From the NCBI GenBank assembly GCA_017307505.1, contig JAFKEE010000021.1:279949-343948 (forward strand): DNA of 64,000 bases, in the 5' to 3' direction. Position numbers and translations under genes: made by a program. Positions 43,300 through 51,263 of this stretch are shown here, in pieces. The DNA is from Acidobacteriota bacterium. Lineage in GTDB: Bacteria > Acidobacteriota > Terriglobia > Bryobacterales > Bryobacteraceae. How positions within the stretch are numbered: position 1 is the first letter of the stretch; every line of letters starts with the position of its first letter. The notes beneath the pieces were generated by a model. The model made no database searches. It was not told where the DNA came from and was given only the letters and a program-made list of their open reading frames with translations.

Positions 43300-43371
43300 G
43301 GGCCCACCCTTCTCCATATTTACCGCTAAAGTGGCCCACAATCGCGCCTTTGTTTGTGATTGAATAGGGGC

Positions 43372-44976
43372 ATGGCAGACCCGGTCATCTTAATCGCTAA
43401 TGGGGATCTGCGCCTTTCAGCCAACCAGACGTGTTGGGCGGCGCAGGCAGAAGTAGAGCAGATGGTCATCGAGGCGGTGCGTGCCTTCGGTCATGAAATC
43501 GAACGCGGCCATCCTTACGATGAGACCAAGAAGCACGGCTTCATTGACAGCCAGAAGCACGGCATGGAGGTCTTCCGTCAGATTCCTCCCACTGCGCCTC
43601 TCATCGTCGTCGAGGCCGTCTGGCAGTACAGTCACCATGTGCTCCACGGGCTTTACACCCACCAGGGCCCCATCCTGACCATCGCCAACTGGAGCGGGCA
43701 GTGGCCCGGCCTGGTCGGCATGCTGAATCTTAACGCCAGCCTGACAAAAGCCGGCGTCCCCTACTCCACCCTTTGGTCAGAGGATTTCAAGGACGAGGCC
43801 TTCCTCGGCGGCCTCAAGCGGTGGCTGAACGGCGAAAAGGTCGTTCATGACACGAGCCATGTCCGCCCGTTGGGCGCCCTGCGCCTGCCGAAGCAGGCCG
43901 AAGAGACCGGCTCCGCCATGGCGCGCGAACTCTATCGCGACAAGGCCATCATGGGCGTCTTCGACGAGGGCTGCATGGGCATGTACAACGCCATCATCCC
44001 CGACGAACTGCTGCATCGCACCGGCGTCTTCAAGGAACGGCTCAGCCAGAGTGCCCTTTACGCCGAGATGCTTACCGTGAGCGACGCCGAAGCCCAGGCC
44101 GTCCGCGACTGGCTCGACGCCAAGGGCATGAAGTTCATGACCGGCCCGAATCCGGACACCGACCTCACCGACGCCCAGATTCTCGACCAGTGCAAGATGT
44201 ACATCGCCGCGCTGCGCATCGCCGACGACTTCGGCTGCGCCACTGTCGGCATCCAATACCAGCAGGGCCTCAAGGACCTTGCCCCCGCTTCGGATCTGGT
44301 GGAAGGGCTTCTGAACAACGTCGACCGCCCGCCCGTCACCTCACGCGACGGCTCGCGCGTCCTTTATGAAGGCAAGGCACTTCCTCACTTCAACGAGGTG
44401 GACGAGTGCTGCGGCCTGGACGCGCTGATCACCAACCGCGTCTGGACGAAGCTCGGTTACGATCCCGAAACGACGCTGCACGATGTCCGCTATGGCGAAC
44501 AGTATAACGGCGAGTACGTCTGGGTGTACCTGATCTCGGGCGCCGTCCCGCCGGCCCACAACCAGGGCGGCTACGCCGGCACCACCAGCGAACGCCAGCC
44601 TCCGATGTACTTCCGCAAGGGCGGCGGCACGGTGAAGGGCATCTCCAAGGCCGGCGAACTGGTCTGGAGTCGCGTCTTCATCGATTCCGGCATCCTCAAG
44701 GCCGACATCGGGCGCGCCAAGGCGATCGACCTTCCGGCGGAAGAGACCGACCGGCGCTGGAAGCTCACCACGCCCCCGTGGCCCATCATGCACGCCGTCC
44801 TTTACGGTGTGTCGCGCGACCAGTTCATGGGCCGGCACAAGTCCAACCATATCAATGTGGCCTATGCGCCTACGGCCGAGGATGCCAACAAGGCGCTCGC
44901 CGTGAAGGCGGCCATGTTCCGCGAACTGGGCATCGACGTCCACGTCTGCGGCACCAATCACGGACTGGGCGAATAG
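43372..44976 (+). CDS. L-fucose/arabinose isomerase-family protein
   Basis: The 534-residue protein resembles the L-fucose isomerase-like fold. It has an N-terminal Rossmann-type substrate-binding domain (VILIANGDLRLSANQTCW, PLIVVEAVWQYSHHVLHGLY) and a middle domain (KAIMGVFDEGCMGMYNAIIPDELL). The catalytic domain contains FNEVDECCGLDALITN and a C-terminal RHKSNHINVAY histidine block that may bind metal. Interconversion of an aldose and ketose such as fucose, arabinose or a related sugar is likely. The ATG at 43372 is preferred; a TTG four codons earlier is in frame. A strong terminator follows. Confidence 0.8.
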   Translation: MADPVILIANGDLRLSANQTCWAAQAEVEQMVIEAVRAFGHEIERGHPYDETKKHGFIDSQKHGMEVFRQIPPTAPLIVVEAVWQYSHHVLHGLYTHQGPILTIANWSGQWPGLVGMLNLNASLTKAGVPYSTLWSEDFKDEAFLGGLKRWLNGEKVVHDTSHVRPLGALRLPKQAEETGSAMARELYRDKAIMGVFDEGCMGMYNAIIPDELLHRTGVFKERLSQSALYAEMLTVSDAEAQAVRDWLDAKGMKFMTGPNPDTDLTDAQILDQCKMYIAALRIADDFGCATVGIQYQQGLKDLAPASDLVEGLLNNVDRPPVTSRDGSRVLYEGKALPHFNEVDECCGLDALITNRVWTKLGYDPETTLHDVRYGEQYNGEYVWVYLISGAVPPAHNQGGYAGTTSERQPPMYFRKGGGTVKGISKAGELVWSRVFIDSGILKADIGRAKAIDLPAEETDRRWKLTTPPWPIMHAVLYGVSRDQFMGRHKSNHINVAYAPTAEDANKALAVKAAMFRELGIDVHVCGTNHGLGE

Positions 44977-45001
44977 CGCCCTTCCACAATCATCGAACTC
45001 G

Positions 45002-45030
45002 AAACGCGCCGGGCGAACCCCGGCGCGTTT
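45002..45030 (+). terminator. Rho-independent terminator after the isomerase gene
   Basis: A perfect 12-bp stem (45002-45013 with 45019-45030, 5-nt loop CGAAC) whose right arm ends in GTTT and continues TCGTCT. It lies 25 nt after the stop codon. Confidence 0.75.
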
Positions 45031-45054
45031 TCGTCTGGGATGCTGGCGCCCGCG

Positions 45055-45084
45055 ATGACCCTGCCGAAGCGCCTCTGATATGCT
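45055..45084 (+). promoter_or_regulatory. Candidate promoter ATGACC-18-TATGCT for the dehydrogenase-thrB unit
   Basis: TATGCT is preceded by TGA (extended -10 like), with ATGACC 18 nt upstream (4/6 to the -35 consensus). The start near 45091 leaves a leader of about 24 nt containing GGAGG before the TTG at 45115. Confidence 0.4.
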
Positions 45085-45114
45085 AGAAAATTCATCATTC
45101 TGGAGGTACTTCCT

Positions 45115-46125
45115 TTGCGAGTCGGCATGATCGGCACAGGCGCGATTTCTCATAAGCACGCGCAGGCCTATAAGAACATCGGTTACCGGATCACCGTCTG
45201 TACCGACGTGTTTCCGGAGGCAGGTCAACGCTTTGCCCAGCAGTATGGCTGCGAGTTCGTGCCCACTTACGAGGAAATCTGCAGCCATCCCGACGTCGAT
45301 TATGTGGACGTCTGCACCTTCCCCGATTTCCGCCTGCAGCCCATTGAGATCGCGGCCAAAAACGGCAAGGCGATCCAGGTGCAGAAGCCGATCTCGACGA
45401 ACGTCGAGACCGCCCGCAAGATGATCGAAACGGCCAAGGCCGGCGGCGTCGTGCTGGGCGTCGTCAGCCAGCACCGCTTCGACGACTCCACCATCTTCGT
45501 GAAGAAGGCCATCGAAGACGGCCGCCTGGGCAAGATCCTGCAGGCCGACGCGTATGTGAAATGGTGGCGCAGCGAAGCCTACTATTCCCGTTCGATCAAG
45601 GGCAGTTGGGCCGTGGAAGGCGGCGGCGCGCTGATCAATCAGGCCGTCCACCAGGTGGATGTGCTGGGTTACCTCGTCGGCGGCGTGGCCGAGCTTTACG
45701 GACAGTGGCAGCTCGCCGCGCGTCACAAGATCGAAAGCGAAGACGTGATCAACGCGCTGCTGAAGTACAAGAGCGGCGCCACGGGCGTCATCCAGGCGTC
45801 CACGGCCTTCTGGCCCGGCTACTCCGAACGGATCGAGATTCACGGTACGAAGGGCACCTGCATCTTCACCGGCGACAAGCTCACCACGTGGGATGTGGAA
45901 GGCGATACGGGCGAACCCGCGCCTGTGGAAAAGGAAGTCATGAGCGGCTCGTCCGATCCCATGGCGATCCCACTCACGCCGTTCGAACGCCAGTTCCTCG
46001 ACTTCGGCAACGCGGTGAAGAATAAGACCACTCCGCTCGTCTCCGGCGAAGAAGGCCTCAAGGCGCTGGAGATCGTCGCCGGCGTTTACGAGAGCTGCCG
46101 CAGCGGCCTGCCGGTGAAGTTCTAG
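45115..46125 (+). CDS. Gfo/Idh/MocA family oxidoreductase
   Basis: A TTG start at 45115 is supported by GGAGG 8 nt upstream. The N-terminal Rossmann fold is MIGTGAISHKHAQAYKNIG, followed by the family VQVQKPISTN segment (normally EKP; here QKP with the lysine kept) and GVVSQHRFDD. The C-terminal domain has WAVEGGGALINQAVHQVDVLGYLVGG, where the histidine is the expected catalytic residue. It oxidises or reduces a sugar or inositol with NAD(P). Located between the fucose-isomerase-like gene and thrB. Confidence 0.93.
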   Translation: MRVGMIGTGAISHKHAQAYKNIGYRITVCTDVFPEAGQRFAQQYGCEFVPTYEEICSHPDVDYVDVCTFPDFRLQPIEIAAKNGKAIQVQKPISTNVETARKMIETAKAGGVVLGVVSQHRFDDSTIFVKKAIEDGRLGKILQADAYVKWWRSEAYYSRSIKGSWAVEGGGALINQAVHQVDVLGYLVGGVAELYGQWQLAARHKIESEDVINALLKYKSGATGVIQASTAFWPGYSERIEIHGTKGTCIFTGDKLTTWDVEGDTGEPAPVEKEVMSGSSDPMAIPLTPFERQFLDFGNAVKNKTTPLVSGEEGLKALEIVAGVYESCRSGLPVKF

Positions 46126-46129
46126 CAAC

Positions 46130-47035
46130 ATGAGCTGGACCGAAGTACGTGTTCCGGCGACGAGCGCCAACCTGGGGCCGGGGTTCGATGCCCTGGGCAT
46201 GGCGCTCAGCATCTATCTGGAGTGCCGGTTCCGGCCCGCCGAGAAGCTGATCATCACGCCCTCGGGCCGGGATGCCAACATGATCTCGCCCGGTCCGGAG
46301 AATCTGATCTGGCAGACCGCGCTCCAGGTGAGCGAGCACACCGGACGCCCGATGCCCATGATCGAGCTGCAGGTGAATAACGACATCCCCATCGGCAAAG
46401 GTCTCGGCTCGTCCGCGGCCGCGCTGGTGGCCGGTGTCGTCATCGCCGACGAGGTGCTGGGCCTGGGTTGGGACCGTCACAAGATTCTGGACGAAGCGGC
46501 GCGCATCGAAGGACACCCGGACAACGTCGCCGCCGCGGCCCTGGGCTCCATTGTGGCCAGCGCGATCGACACGGACGGCATCACGCGCGCCGTGCGCATG
46601 CAGTTGCCTGCCCGCTACGGCGTCGCCATCATCGTGCCGGACTTCATCCTGCCCACTTCGGAAGCGCGCGCCGTGCTGCCGCAGAGCTACTCGCGGGCCG
46701 ATGCCGTGTTCAACATCCAGCGTTCGGCGCTGCTGATCGCGGCGATGCTGACACAGACGACGGACGCGTTCCACGAAGCGCTGATGGACCGGCTGCACCA
46801 GCCCTACCGCGCCCGCCTCGTGCCCGGCCTCAGCGAGATGCTGGAGCTACGCGTGGAAGGCCTGCTGGGCTGCGCGCTTTCGGGCGCGGGTCCCAGCGTC
46901 CTGGTGTTCTACGAACGCGGCCACGAGGAAGTCTGCGAGCAGATGCGCGGCATCTTCCAGAAGCACGGCCACGGCAGCGAGATCCTCTGGGCGCACATCC
47001 CGGATCATGGCTACGATCTGCTGCAAGGCCTGTAA
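46130..47035 (+). CDS. thrB: Homoserine kinase ThrB
   Basis: ThrB phosphorylates homoserine in threonine synthesis. The GHMP-kinase motifs are present: VRVPATSANLGPGFDALGMAL at the N-terminus, the ATP-binding PIGKGLGSSAAALVAG loop, and the C-terminal GCALSGAGPSVLVF. Length is 301 residues, as expected. It starts 4 nt after the dehydrogenase stop. Its partner thrC is about 7 kb downstream, not adjacent. Confidence 0.96.
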   Translation: MSWTEVRVPATSANLGPGFDALGMALSIYLECRFRPAEKLIITPSGRDANMISPGPENLIWQTALQVSEHTGRPMPMIELQVNNDIPIGKGLGSSAAALVAGVVIADEVLGLGWDRHKILDEAARIEGHPDNVAAAALGSIVASAIDTDGITRAVRMQLPARYGVAIIVPDFILPTSEARAVLPQSYSRADAVFNIQRSALLIAAMLTQTTDAFHEALMDRLHQPYRARLVPGLSEMLELRVEGLLGCALSGAGPSVLVFYERGHEEVCEQMRGIFQKHGHGSEILWAHIPDHGYDLLQGL

Positions 47036-47043
47036 TCGCGCAC

Positions 47044-47049
47044 TACAAT
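47044..47049 (+). promoter_or_regulatory. -10-like TACAAT box, 9 nt before start
   Basis: TACAAT (5/6 match) lies 9 nt before the ATG at 47059, immediately downstream of thrB. There is no clear ribosome site apart from a GGA 6 nt before the ATG. It is a leaderless candidate. Confidence 0.35.
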
Positions 47050-47058
47050 AGGATTGCC

Positions 47059-47370
47059 ATGGCGAAGACTAAGTCCGTCGCATTTGAAGTGGATTGCCCG
47101 TGCTGCGGAGCCACGCTGAAGATCGATCCCGAAGTGAAGGCCATTCTCAGCCACAAGGCCAAGCCCGCGGCCCGCACGCTGGACGACATCAGCACCGGCA
47201 TCGCCAAGCTGAAAGATGCGGAACAGCAGCGCGAGGACGCGTTCCAGAAGTCGTTCCAGGCGATGAAGTCGAGCAAAGACGTACTGTCGCGCAAGTTCGA
47301 CGAACTGCTGAAGCAGGCCAAGGAAGAAGATCCCACCAAGCCGCCGCCGAAGCCGTTCGACCTCGACTAG
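47059..47370 (+). CDS. Small CxxC zinc-ribbon/coiled-coil protein
   Basis: The 103-residue protein begins with VDCPCCGATLKIDPE, a single CPxC-type knuckle. A helical, charged region (about 40-90, LDDISTGIAKLKDAEQQREDAFQK...) and a Pro/Lys-rich tail follow. The function is not known. It lies 23 nt after thrB. It may be part of that transcript or use the TACAAT box just upstream. Confidence 0.7.
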   Translation: MAKTKSVAFEVDCPCCGATLKIDPEVKAILSHKAKPAARTLDDISTGIAKLKDAEQQREDAFQKSFQAMKSSKDVLSRKFDELLKQAKEEDPTKPPPKPFDLD

Positions 47371-47406
47371 CGGCCAGGCGCTGAACTACTCGCGGCGCGT
47401 GCGCCG

Positions 47407-47727
47407 CTAAGCCAGATAGAACACCTGCTCCAGCGGGCGCATCCGCTCGTCCGCATTGCGGCCCGTGGTGTCTTCAAAGAACTCCCGCATCTCGGCCTGC
47501 CAGCGGGCATTCACTTCGAGCCCAGCCATTCCGTCCAGCGCTTTCTGAAAATCCGGCGTCTCGACATAGCCGATCAGCAGACCGTCGTCCCGCAGAAACA
47601 GCGAGTAATTGTGCCAGCCCGTGTCGCTGAGAGCCTGCAGCATCTCGGGCCAGACGGCCTTGTGGCGCTCTTTGTATTCGGCCAGGCGGTCTTTCTTGAC
47701 TTGAAGGAGGAAGCAGACGCGTTGCAT
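47407..47727 (-). CDS. rhaM: L-rhamnose mutarotase
   Basis: The 106-residue protein is the usual size for RhaM/RhaU, which interconverts the alpha and beta anomers of L-rhamnose. It contains RLAEYKERHKAVWPEML, with Y18 and H22 at the positions expected for the active site, and the family segments WHNYSLFL, LLIGYVETPDF and RWQAEMREFF. The ATG at 47727 is chosen; longer frames upstream are antisense to the neighbouring gene. It starts only 22 bp from a divergent gene. Confidence 0.92.
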   Translation of the reverse strand: MQRVCFLLQVKKDRLAEYKERHKAVWPEMLQALSDTGWHNYSLFLRDDGLLIGYVETPDFQKALDGMAGLEVNARWQAEMREFFEDTTGRNADERMRPLEQVFYLA

Positions 47728-47734
47728 CTCTGGC

Positions 47735-47744
47735 ATCATATCCC
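47735..47744. promoter_or_regulatory. Overlapping divergent -10 boxes between rhaM and the HHH gene
   Basis: Minus-strand TATGAT (47735-47740) ends 7 nt before the rhaM ATG. On the plus strand CATATC (47737-47742, 7 nt before the ATG at 47750) or TATCCC (47739-47744) overlaps it. Only 22 bp separate the two start codons, so the two genes probably share one symmetrical promoter core. Confidence 0.4.
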
Positions 47745-47749
47745 TTGCC

Positions 47750-48022
47750 ATGCCCGATATGCGAAAACTCAAGGAATTGGACGGCATCGGTCCAAAGATG
47801 CTGAAGGACTTCGAACTGCTGGGCGTCGCCAATATCGATCAGCTCAAGAAGCAGACGGGCCGGAAGATGTACGACCGGCTGTGTGAACTCACCGGACAGC
47901 GCCAGGATCCGTGCGTGCTCGATGTGTTCGTCTGTGCGGTGGCGCAGGCGAAGGATCCCAACCTGCCGGCCGAACAGCGCAACTGGTGGTATTGGAGCCG
48001 GGTCAGGAAGGGTCAGATCTGA
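47750..48022 (+). CDS. Helix-hairpin-helix (Cdd1/'pathogenicity locus'-like) protein
   Basis: The 90-residue protein has a helix-hairpin-helix segment (LKELDGIGPKMLKDFELLGVANIDQLKKQ). It then shows YDRLCELTGQRQDPCVLDVFVCAVAQAKDP and ends in QRNWWYWSRVRK, matching the Cdd1 family. HhH modules bind DNA non-specifically, but the family's role is not established. Its stop overlaps the dehydrogenase start (TGATG), so the two are coupled. Confidence 0.85.
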   Translation: MPDMRKLKELDGIGPKMLKDFELLGVANIDQLKKQTGRKMYDRLCELTGQRQDPCVLDVFVCAVAQAKDPNLPAEQRNWWYWSRVRKGQI

Positions 48023-48975
48023 TGCTCGGGGTCCACCTCGAGGCGGGCTCGGTGACGGTGCGCAGGATGGCCGCCCCACGCAGGCCGAAGGGTTCGGCGT
48101 TGATCCGGCTGATCTGCGGCGGCATCTGCAATACCGATATCGAGTTGTTGCGGGGCTACTACGGGTTCAAAGGCACGCCCGGACACGAGTTCGTCGGCGA
48201 AGTTGTGGAGAGCGACGATCCGCGCTGGGTGGGCCGCCGCGTGGTGGGCGAGATCAATCTGCCTTGCGGGCACTGCGACTGGTGCCGGCGCGGCCTGGGC
48301 CGTCACTGTCCCCGGCGCACCGTGCTCGGCATTGTCCGGCACCCTGGCGCCTTTCGCGAATTGTTGACCCTGCCCGAGGCGAACCTGCGCGTGGTGCCGC
48401 CCAAGGTGAAGACGGAGCATGCGGTCTTCACCGAACCCATCGCGGCCGCGTGCGAAATACTCGATCAGGTCAAGATTCCACAGGGCGAGAAGGTGGCGGT
48501 GCTCGGCGACGGGAAACTGGGACTGCTCATCGGCCAGACGTTGCAGTTATCGGGCCTGGAGGTCCACCAGTACGGGCGCCACAAGGAGAAACTGCGGGTG
48601 GCGGAAGCGGCAGGCATCGACGCGATATTGTCGAACAAATTGCCGGCCGCTGCGTATGACTATGTGGTGGAAGCAACCGGCTCCAGCGAAGGGCTGATGC
48701 AGGCCGTGGGGATGACCCGGCCGCGCGGCACCATCGTCATGAAGTCGACCGTACACGGAACAGTCCCGCTGGATGCGGCCCCGGTGATCGTGAATGAGAT
48801 CACTCTGGTGGGTTCCCGCTGTGGACGGTTTGAGCCGGCGCTGAAACTGCTGAAATCCGGCCGATTCCAATTGGATCAGATGATTTCGGAAGAATGCCCG
48901 CTGGCCGAAGCGCCGCGGGCGTTTGCCCGTGCGCAGGAACGCGGGGTCCTGAAGGTGTTATTGCGAGGTTCCTAA
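48022..48975 (+). CDS. Zinc-dependent medium-chain alcohol dehydrogenase
   Basis: The 317-residue protein contains the catalytic-zinc Cys in GGICNTDIE, GHEFVGEV and the structural-zinc cluster CGHCDWCRRGLGRHC. The NAD-binding motif is VAVLGDGKLGLLIGQTLQ, as in threonine or sorbitol dehydrogenase-like MDR enzymes. A role in sugar or polyol oxidation is plausible from the nearby rhaM and isomerase genes. The ATG at 48022 overlaps the upstream stop. Confidence 0.9.
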   Translation: MLGVHLEAGSVTVRRMAAPRRPKGSALIRLICGGICNTDIELLRGYYGFKGTPGHEFVGEVVESDDPRWVGRRVVGEINLPCGHCDWCRRGLGRHCPRRTVLGIVRHPGAFRELLTLPEANLRVVPPKVKTEHAVFTEPIAAACEILDQVKIPQGEKVAVLGDGKLGLLIGQTLQLSGLEVHQYGRHKEKLRVAEAAGIDAILSNKLPAAAYDYVVEATGSSEGLMQAVGMTRPRGTIVMKSTVHGTVPLDAAPVIVNEITLVGSRCGRFEPALKLLKSGRFQLDQMISEECPLAEAPRAFARAQERGVLKVLLRGS

Positions 48976-48976
48976 C

Positions 48977-50596
48977 ATGTTCTCCCTGTTCGTGATGGCG
49001 ATGCTGATGCAGGCTCCGGCCGCCCAGGAAGTGAAACCGGCGACTGTGGAAGGGGCCGTCACCCATGCGGCCACGCAGACGGCGATCCGCAAGGCGAAGG
49101 TCACGCTGACCTTGATCGGCGGCAGTGAGCAGGCCCAGTCGGCCGAAACGGGCGACGACGGCAAGTATACGCTCAAAGACGTGAAGCCCGGCCGATACCG
49201 GTTGTCGGCCGAGAAGGCCGGCTATCAGGCCACGGCCTATGGCGCGAAGAATCCGGGCGAAGCACTGGGGCAGACCCTCAGGATCGACGCCGGAGCCGCG
49301 CTGACCGGTATGAACATCCCGCTCCCCAAGCAGGGCGTGATCGCCGGCAAGATTACAGACAATGACGGAGAACCCGTAGCCAAGGCTCTGGTGTTGGCCA
49401 TGAACAGCATGTACGCCAATGGCAAGAAAGTGCGCCTGCCGGCAGGCACGGTGCCCGTGATGAGCAACGACCTCGGCGAATACCGCATCGGCCAACTGCC
49501 TCCGGGCAAGTTCATCGTGTGCGCGGTGCTGGAGGGCTCCTATCAGCCGCAACTGAACCCCAAGGACGTCAAAACGGGTGTGGAGGAGGCGCTCTCGAAC
49601 ACCTGCTTCCCCTCCGTCCCTACGCTGACGGAAGCGCAGTCGATTGAAATCAAGGACGCGTCCGAGGTGCCAGGCATCGATATCCGCCTCAACCGGATTA
49701 AGAAAGTCACTTTCACCGGAGAAATCGCCGGAGTGCCGCCCGGCACCTCGTCCGTCACCTATCTGAGTCTGGTGCCCAAGGACATGGGTCCGATGGGCCG
49801 TGCCATGGGGCCCCGGGCGCTCCTGCAGGGCGCGGATGGCAAGTTTACCTTCAGGAACGTGCCGCCCGGTTCCTATATTCTGCAGACGCTGCCGACCGGT
49901 CTGGGCAATGTCCCCTACGTCGTCAAATCCTCCATCGAGATCGGCGACCAGCCTCTCGAGAAGATGACCGTCCAGGCGGCGGCGCCGTTCGAGGTAAAGG
50001 GTCATTTGACGGCGGATCCTGCCCCCGAACTAAAGATCGGAGCCATCAAGATCGTAGCCGTGCCGGCCGACGACATTGTGGCGACATTCGCAATGTCCTC
50101 TGCAGCCGACACCGGAGATTTCGTGCTCGGCAACCTGGTGGCGGGCCGCTACCGGATTGCGTTCACGGGGATGCCCGCGACCCACTACGTGAAAGAGATC
50201 AAACTGGGCGAGAAGACACTGGAAACCGACGAAGCGGAGATCTCGAATGCGGCGACGCCAGTGGCCATCGCGCTCGGGCTGGCGACCGCGGATGTCAGCG
50301 GAGTCGTGCAAAACGACAAAGGCGAACCGGTCCCGTCGGTGAACGTCGGCCTTGTCCCGCTACCCAGGAAACCCTTCCGTATGAGGATGACGCGCACAGA
50401 CCAGAACGGCGCGTTCAAACTGCCCAATGTCGCCCCGGGCGAATATGCAATTCTCTCCCTGGATCAATTGGAGCCGGGCGCTCTGGAGGACGAGGAATTC
50501 CTGAAGCCTCTGCTGTCCAAGGCGAAGAAGGTCACCGTGCGGGAGTCTGGCCCGCAGAACCTGGAACTGAGAGTGATACCGGTGTCGGAGCGTTGA
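48977..50596 (+). CDS. Secreted protein with carboxypeptidase-regulatory-like domains
   Basis: A short signal-like hydrophobic start (MFSLFVMAMLMQAPAAQ) is followed by several transthyretin-like beta-sandwich units. The first is about 22-120 (VEGAVTHAATQTAIRKAKVTLTLIG, DDGKYTLKDVKPGRYRLSAEKAGYQ), then IAGKITDNDGEPVAKALVLA, and the last SGVVQNDKGEPVPSVNVGLVPL. Such CarboxypepD_reg-like proteins are abundant in Acidobacteriota and probably bind carbohydrates or proteins outside the cell. It starts directly after the dehydrogenase stop. Its 3' end overlaps the convergent transglycosylase gene by 65 nt. Confidence 0.85.
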   Translation: MFSLFVMAMLMQAPAAQEVKPATVEGAVTHAATQTAIRKAKVTLTLIGGSEQAQSAETGDDGKYTLKDVKPGRYRLSAEKAGYQATAYGAKNPGEALGQTLRIDAGAALTGMNIPLPKQGVIAGKITDNDGEPVAKALVLAMNSMYANGKKVRLPAGTVPVMSNDLGEYRIGQLPPGKFIVCAVLEGSYQPQLNPKDVKTGVEEALSNTCFPSVPTLTEAQSIEIKDASEVPGIDIRLNRIKKVTFTGEIAGVPPGTSSVTYLSLVPKDMGPMGRAMGPRALLQGADGKFTFRNVPPGSYILQTLPTGLGNVPYVVKSSIEIGDQPLEKMTVQAAAPFEVKGHLTADPAPELKIGAIKIVAVPADDIVATFAMSSAADTGDFVLGNLVAGRYRIAFTGMPATHYVKEIKLGEKTLETDEAEISNAATPVAIALGLATADVSGVVQNDKGEPVPSVNVGLVPLPRKPFRMRMTRTDQNGAFKLPNVAPGEYAILSLDQLEPGALEDEEFLKPLLSKAKKVTVRESGPQNLELRVIPVSER

Positions 50597-51263
50597 CCTG
50601 CTTCCAGTAGCGCTCGATCACCTTCTCGACATACGCCTGGGTTTCGCGATAAGGCGGAACCCCGTTGTACCGCGCGACAGCGCCTGATCCGGCGTTGTAG
50701 GCGGCCAGCGCGCGGCGCACCGGGTTGGGGTCGTTCTCATACTTCAGCAGCAGTTCCCGCAGCAGGCGCGTGCCGGCGTCGATATTCTGTTCAACGTCGC
50801 GAGGATCGGCATTGAGCGACTGGGCGGTGCCGGGCATAAGCTGCATGACACCGATCGCCCCGGCGCGGGAAACGGCGTTGGTCTGATACGCGGATTCCGT
50901 CATCGCCAGGGCGTGGACGATGGCGGGCGGCAGGCCATAGCGCAGAGCAGCCTCGGTAACCAGTTTCTTCGGATCCATCTCTTTGAGCACAAGAGGCGCG
51001 GGTTGGTCAGGCTTGTCCGCGGACCTGTCCGCCGACTTGTCCGCCGAAGCTGCTTGCAGCGAAGGCGGAAGCTCTTCATGTTCCAGCTCCGCGATCAGAT
51101 CCGCTTTCAACTCAATCCGGCCGTCGGTCGTTGTCAGGACATACCGGTCGTCCAGTTTCTCGATCCGCTGGGCACGAATCCGCGCGCCCGAATGGAGCAC
51201 GGCGATCTCCGCCGCGGCGAGCGGCCATGTGGCGACAGCAAGAAAAAGAACAAAGCGCTTCAT
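50532..51263 (-). CDS. Lytic transglycosylase (SLT domain) with signal peptide
   Basis: A Sec signal peptide (residues 1-18) is followed by a small SH3-like/LysM-free domain (IAVLHSGARIRAQRIEKLDDRYVL) and a Ser/Asp/Lys linker. The C-terminal SLT domain carries the catalytic Glu in MTESAYQTNAVSRAGAIGVMQLMPGTA and the ALAAYNAGSGAVARYNGVPPYRET segment. It cleaves peptidoglycan glycosidic bonds to form anhydro-muropeptides. The start overlaps the upstream M14 peptidase stop by 4 nt. Confidence 0.92.
   Translation of the reverse strand: MKRFVLFLAVATWPLAAAEIAVLHSGARIRAQRIEKLDDRYVLTTTDGRIELKADLIAELEHEELPPSLQAASADKSADRSADKPDQPAPLVLKEMDPKKLVTEAALRYGLPPAIVHALAMTESAYQTNAVSRAGAIGVMQLMPGTAQSLNADPRDVEQNIDAGTRLLRELLLKYENDPNPVRRALAAYNAGSGAVARYNGVPPYRETQAYVEKVIERYWKQVNAPTPVSLSVPGSAGQTPAR

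Noticed and set aside
46468-47058. Upstream extension of the small CxxC protein frame into thrB
   Set aside because: It runs in a different frame inside thrB. The ATG at 47059 begins the recognisable CPCC sequence.
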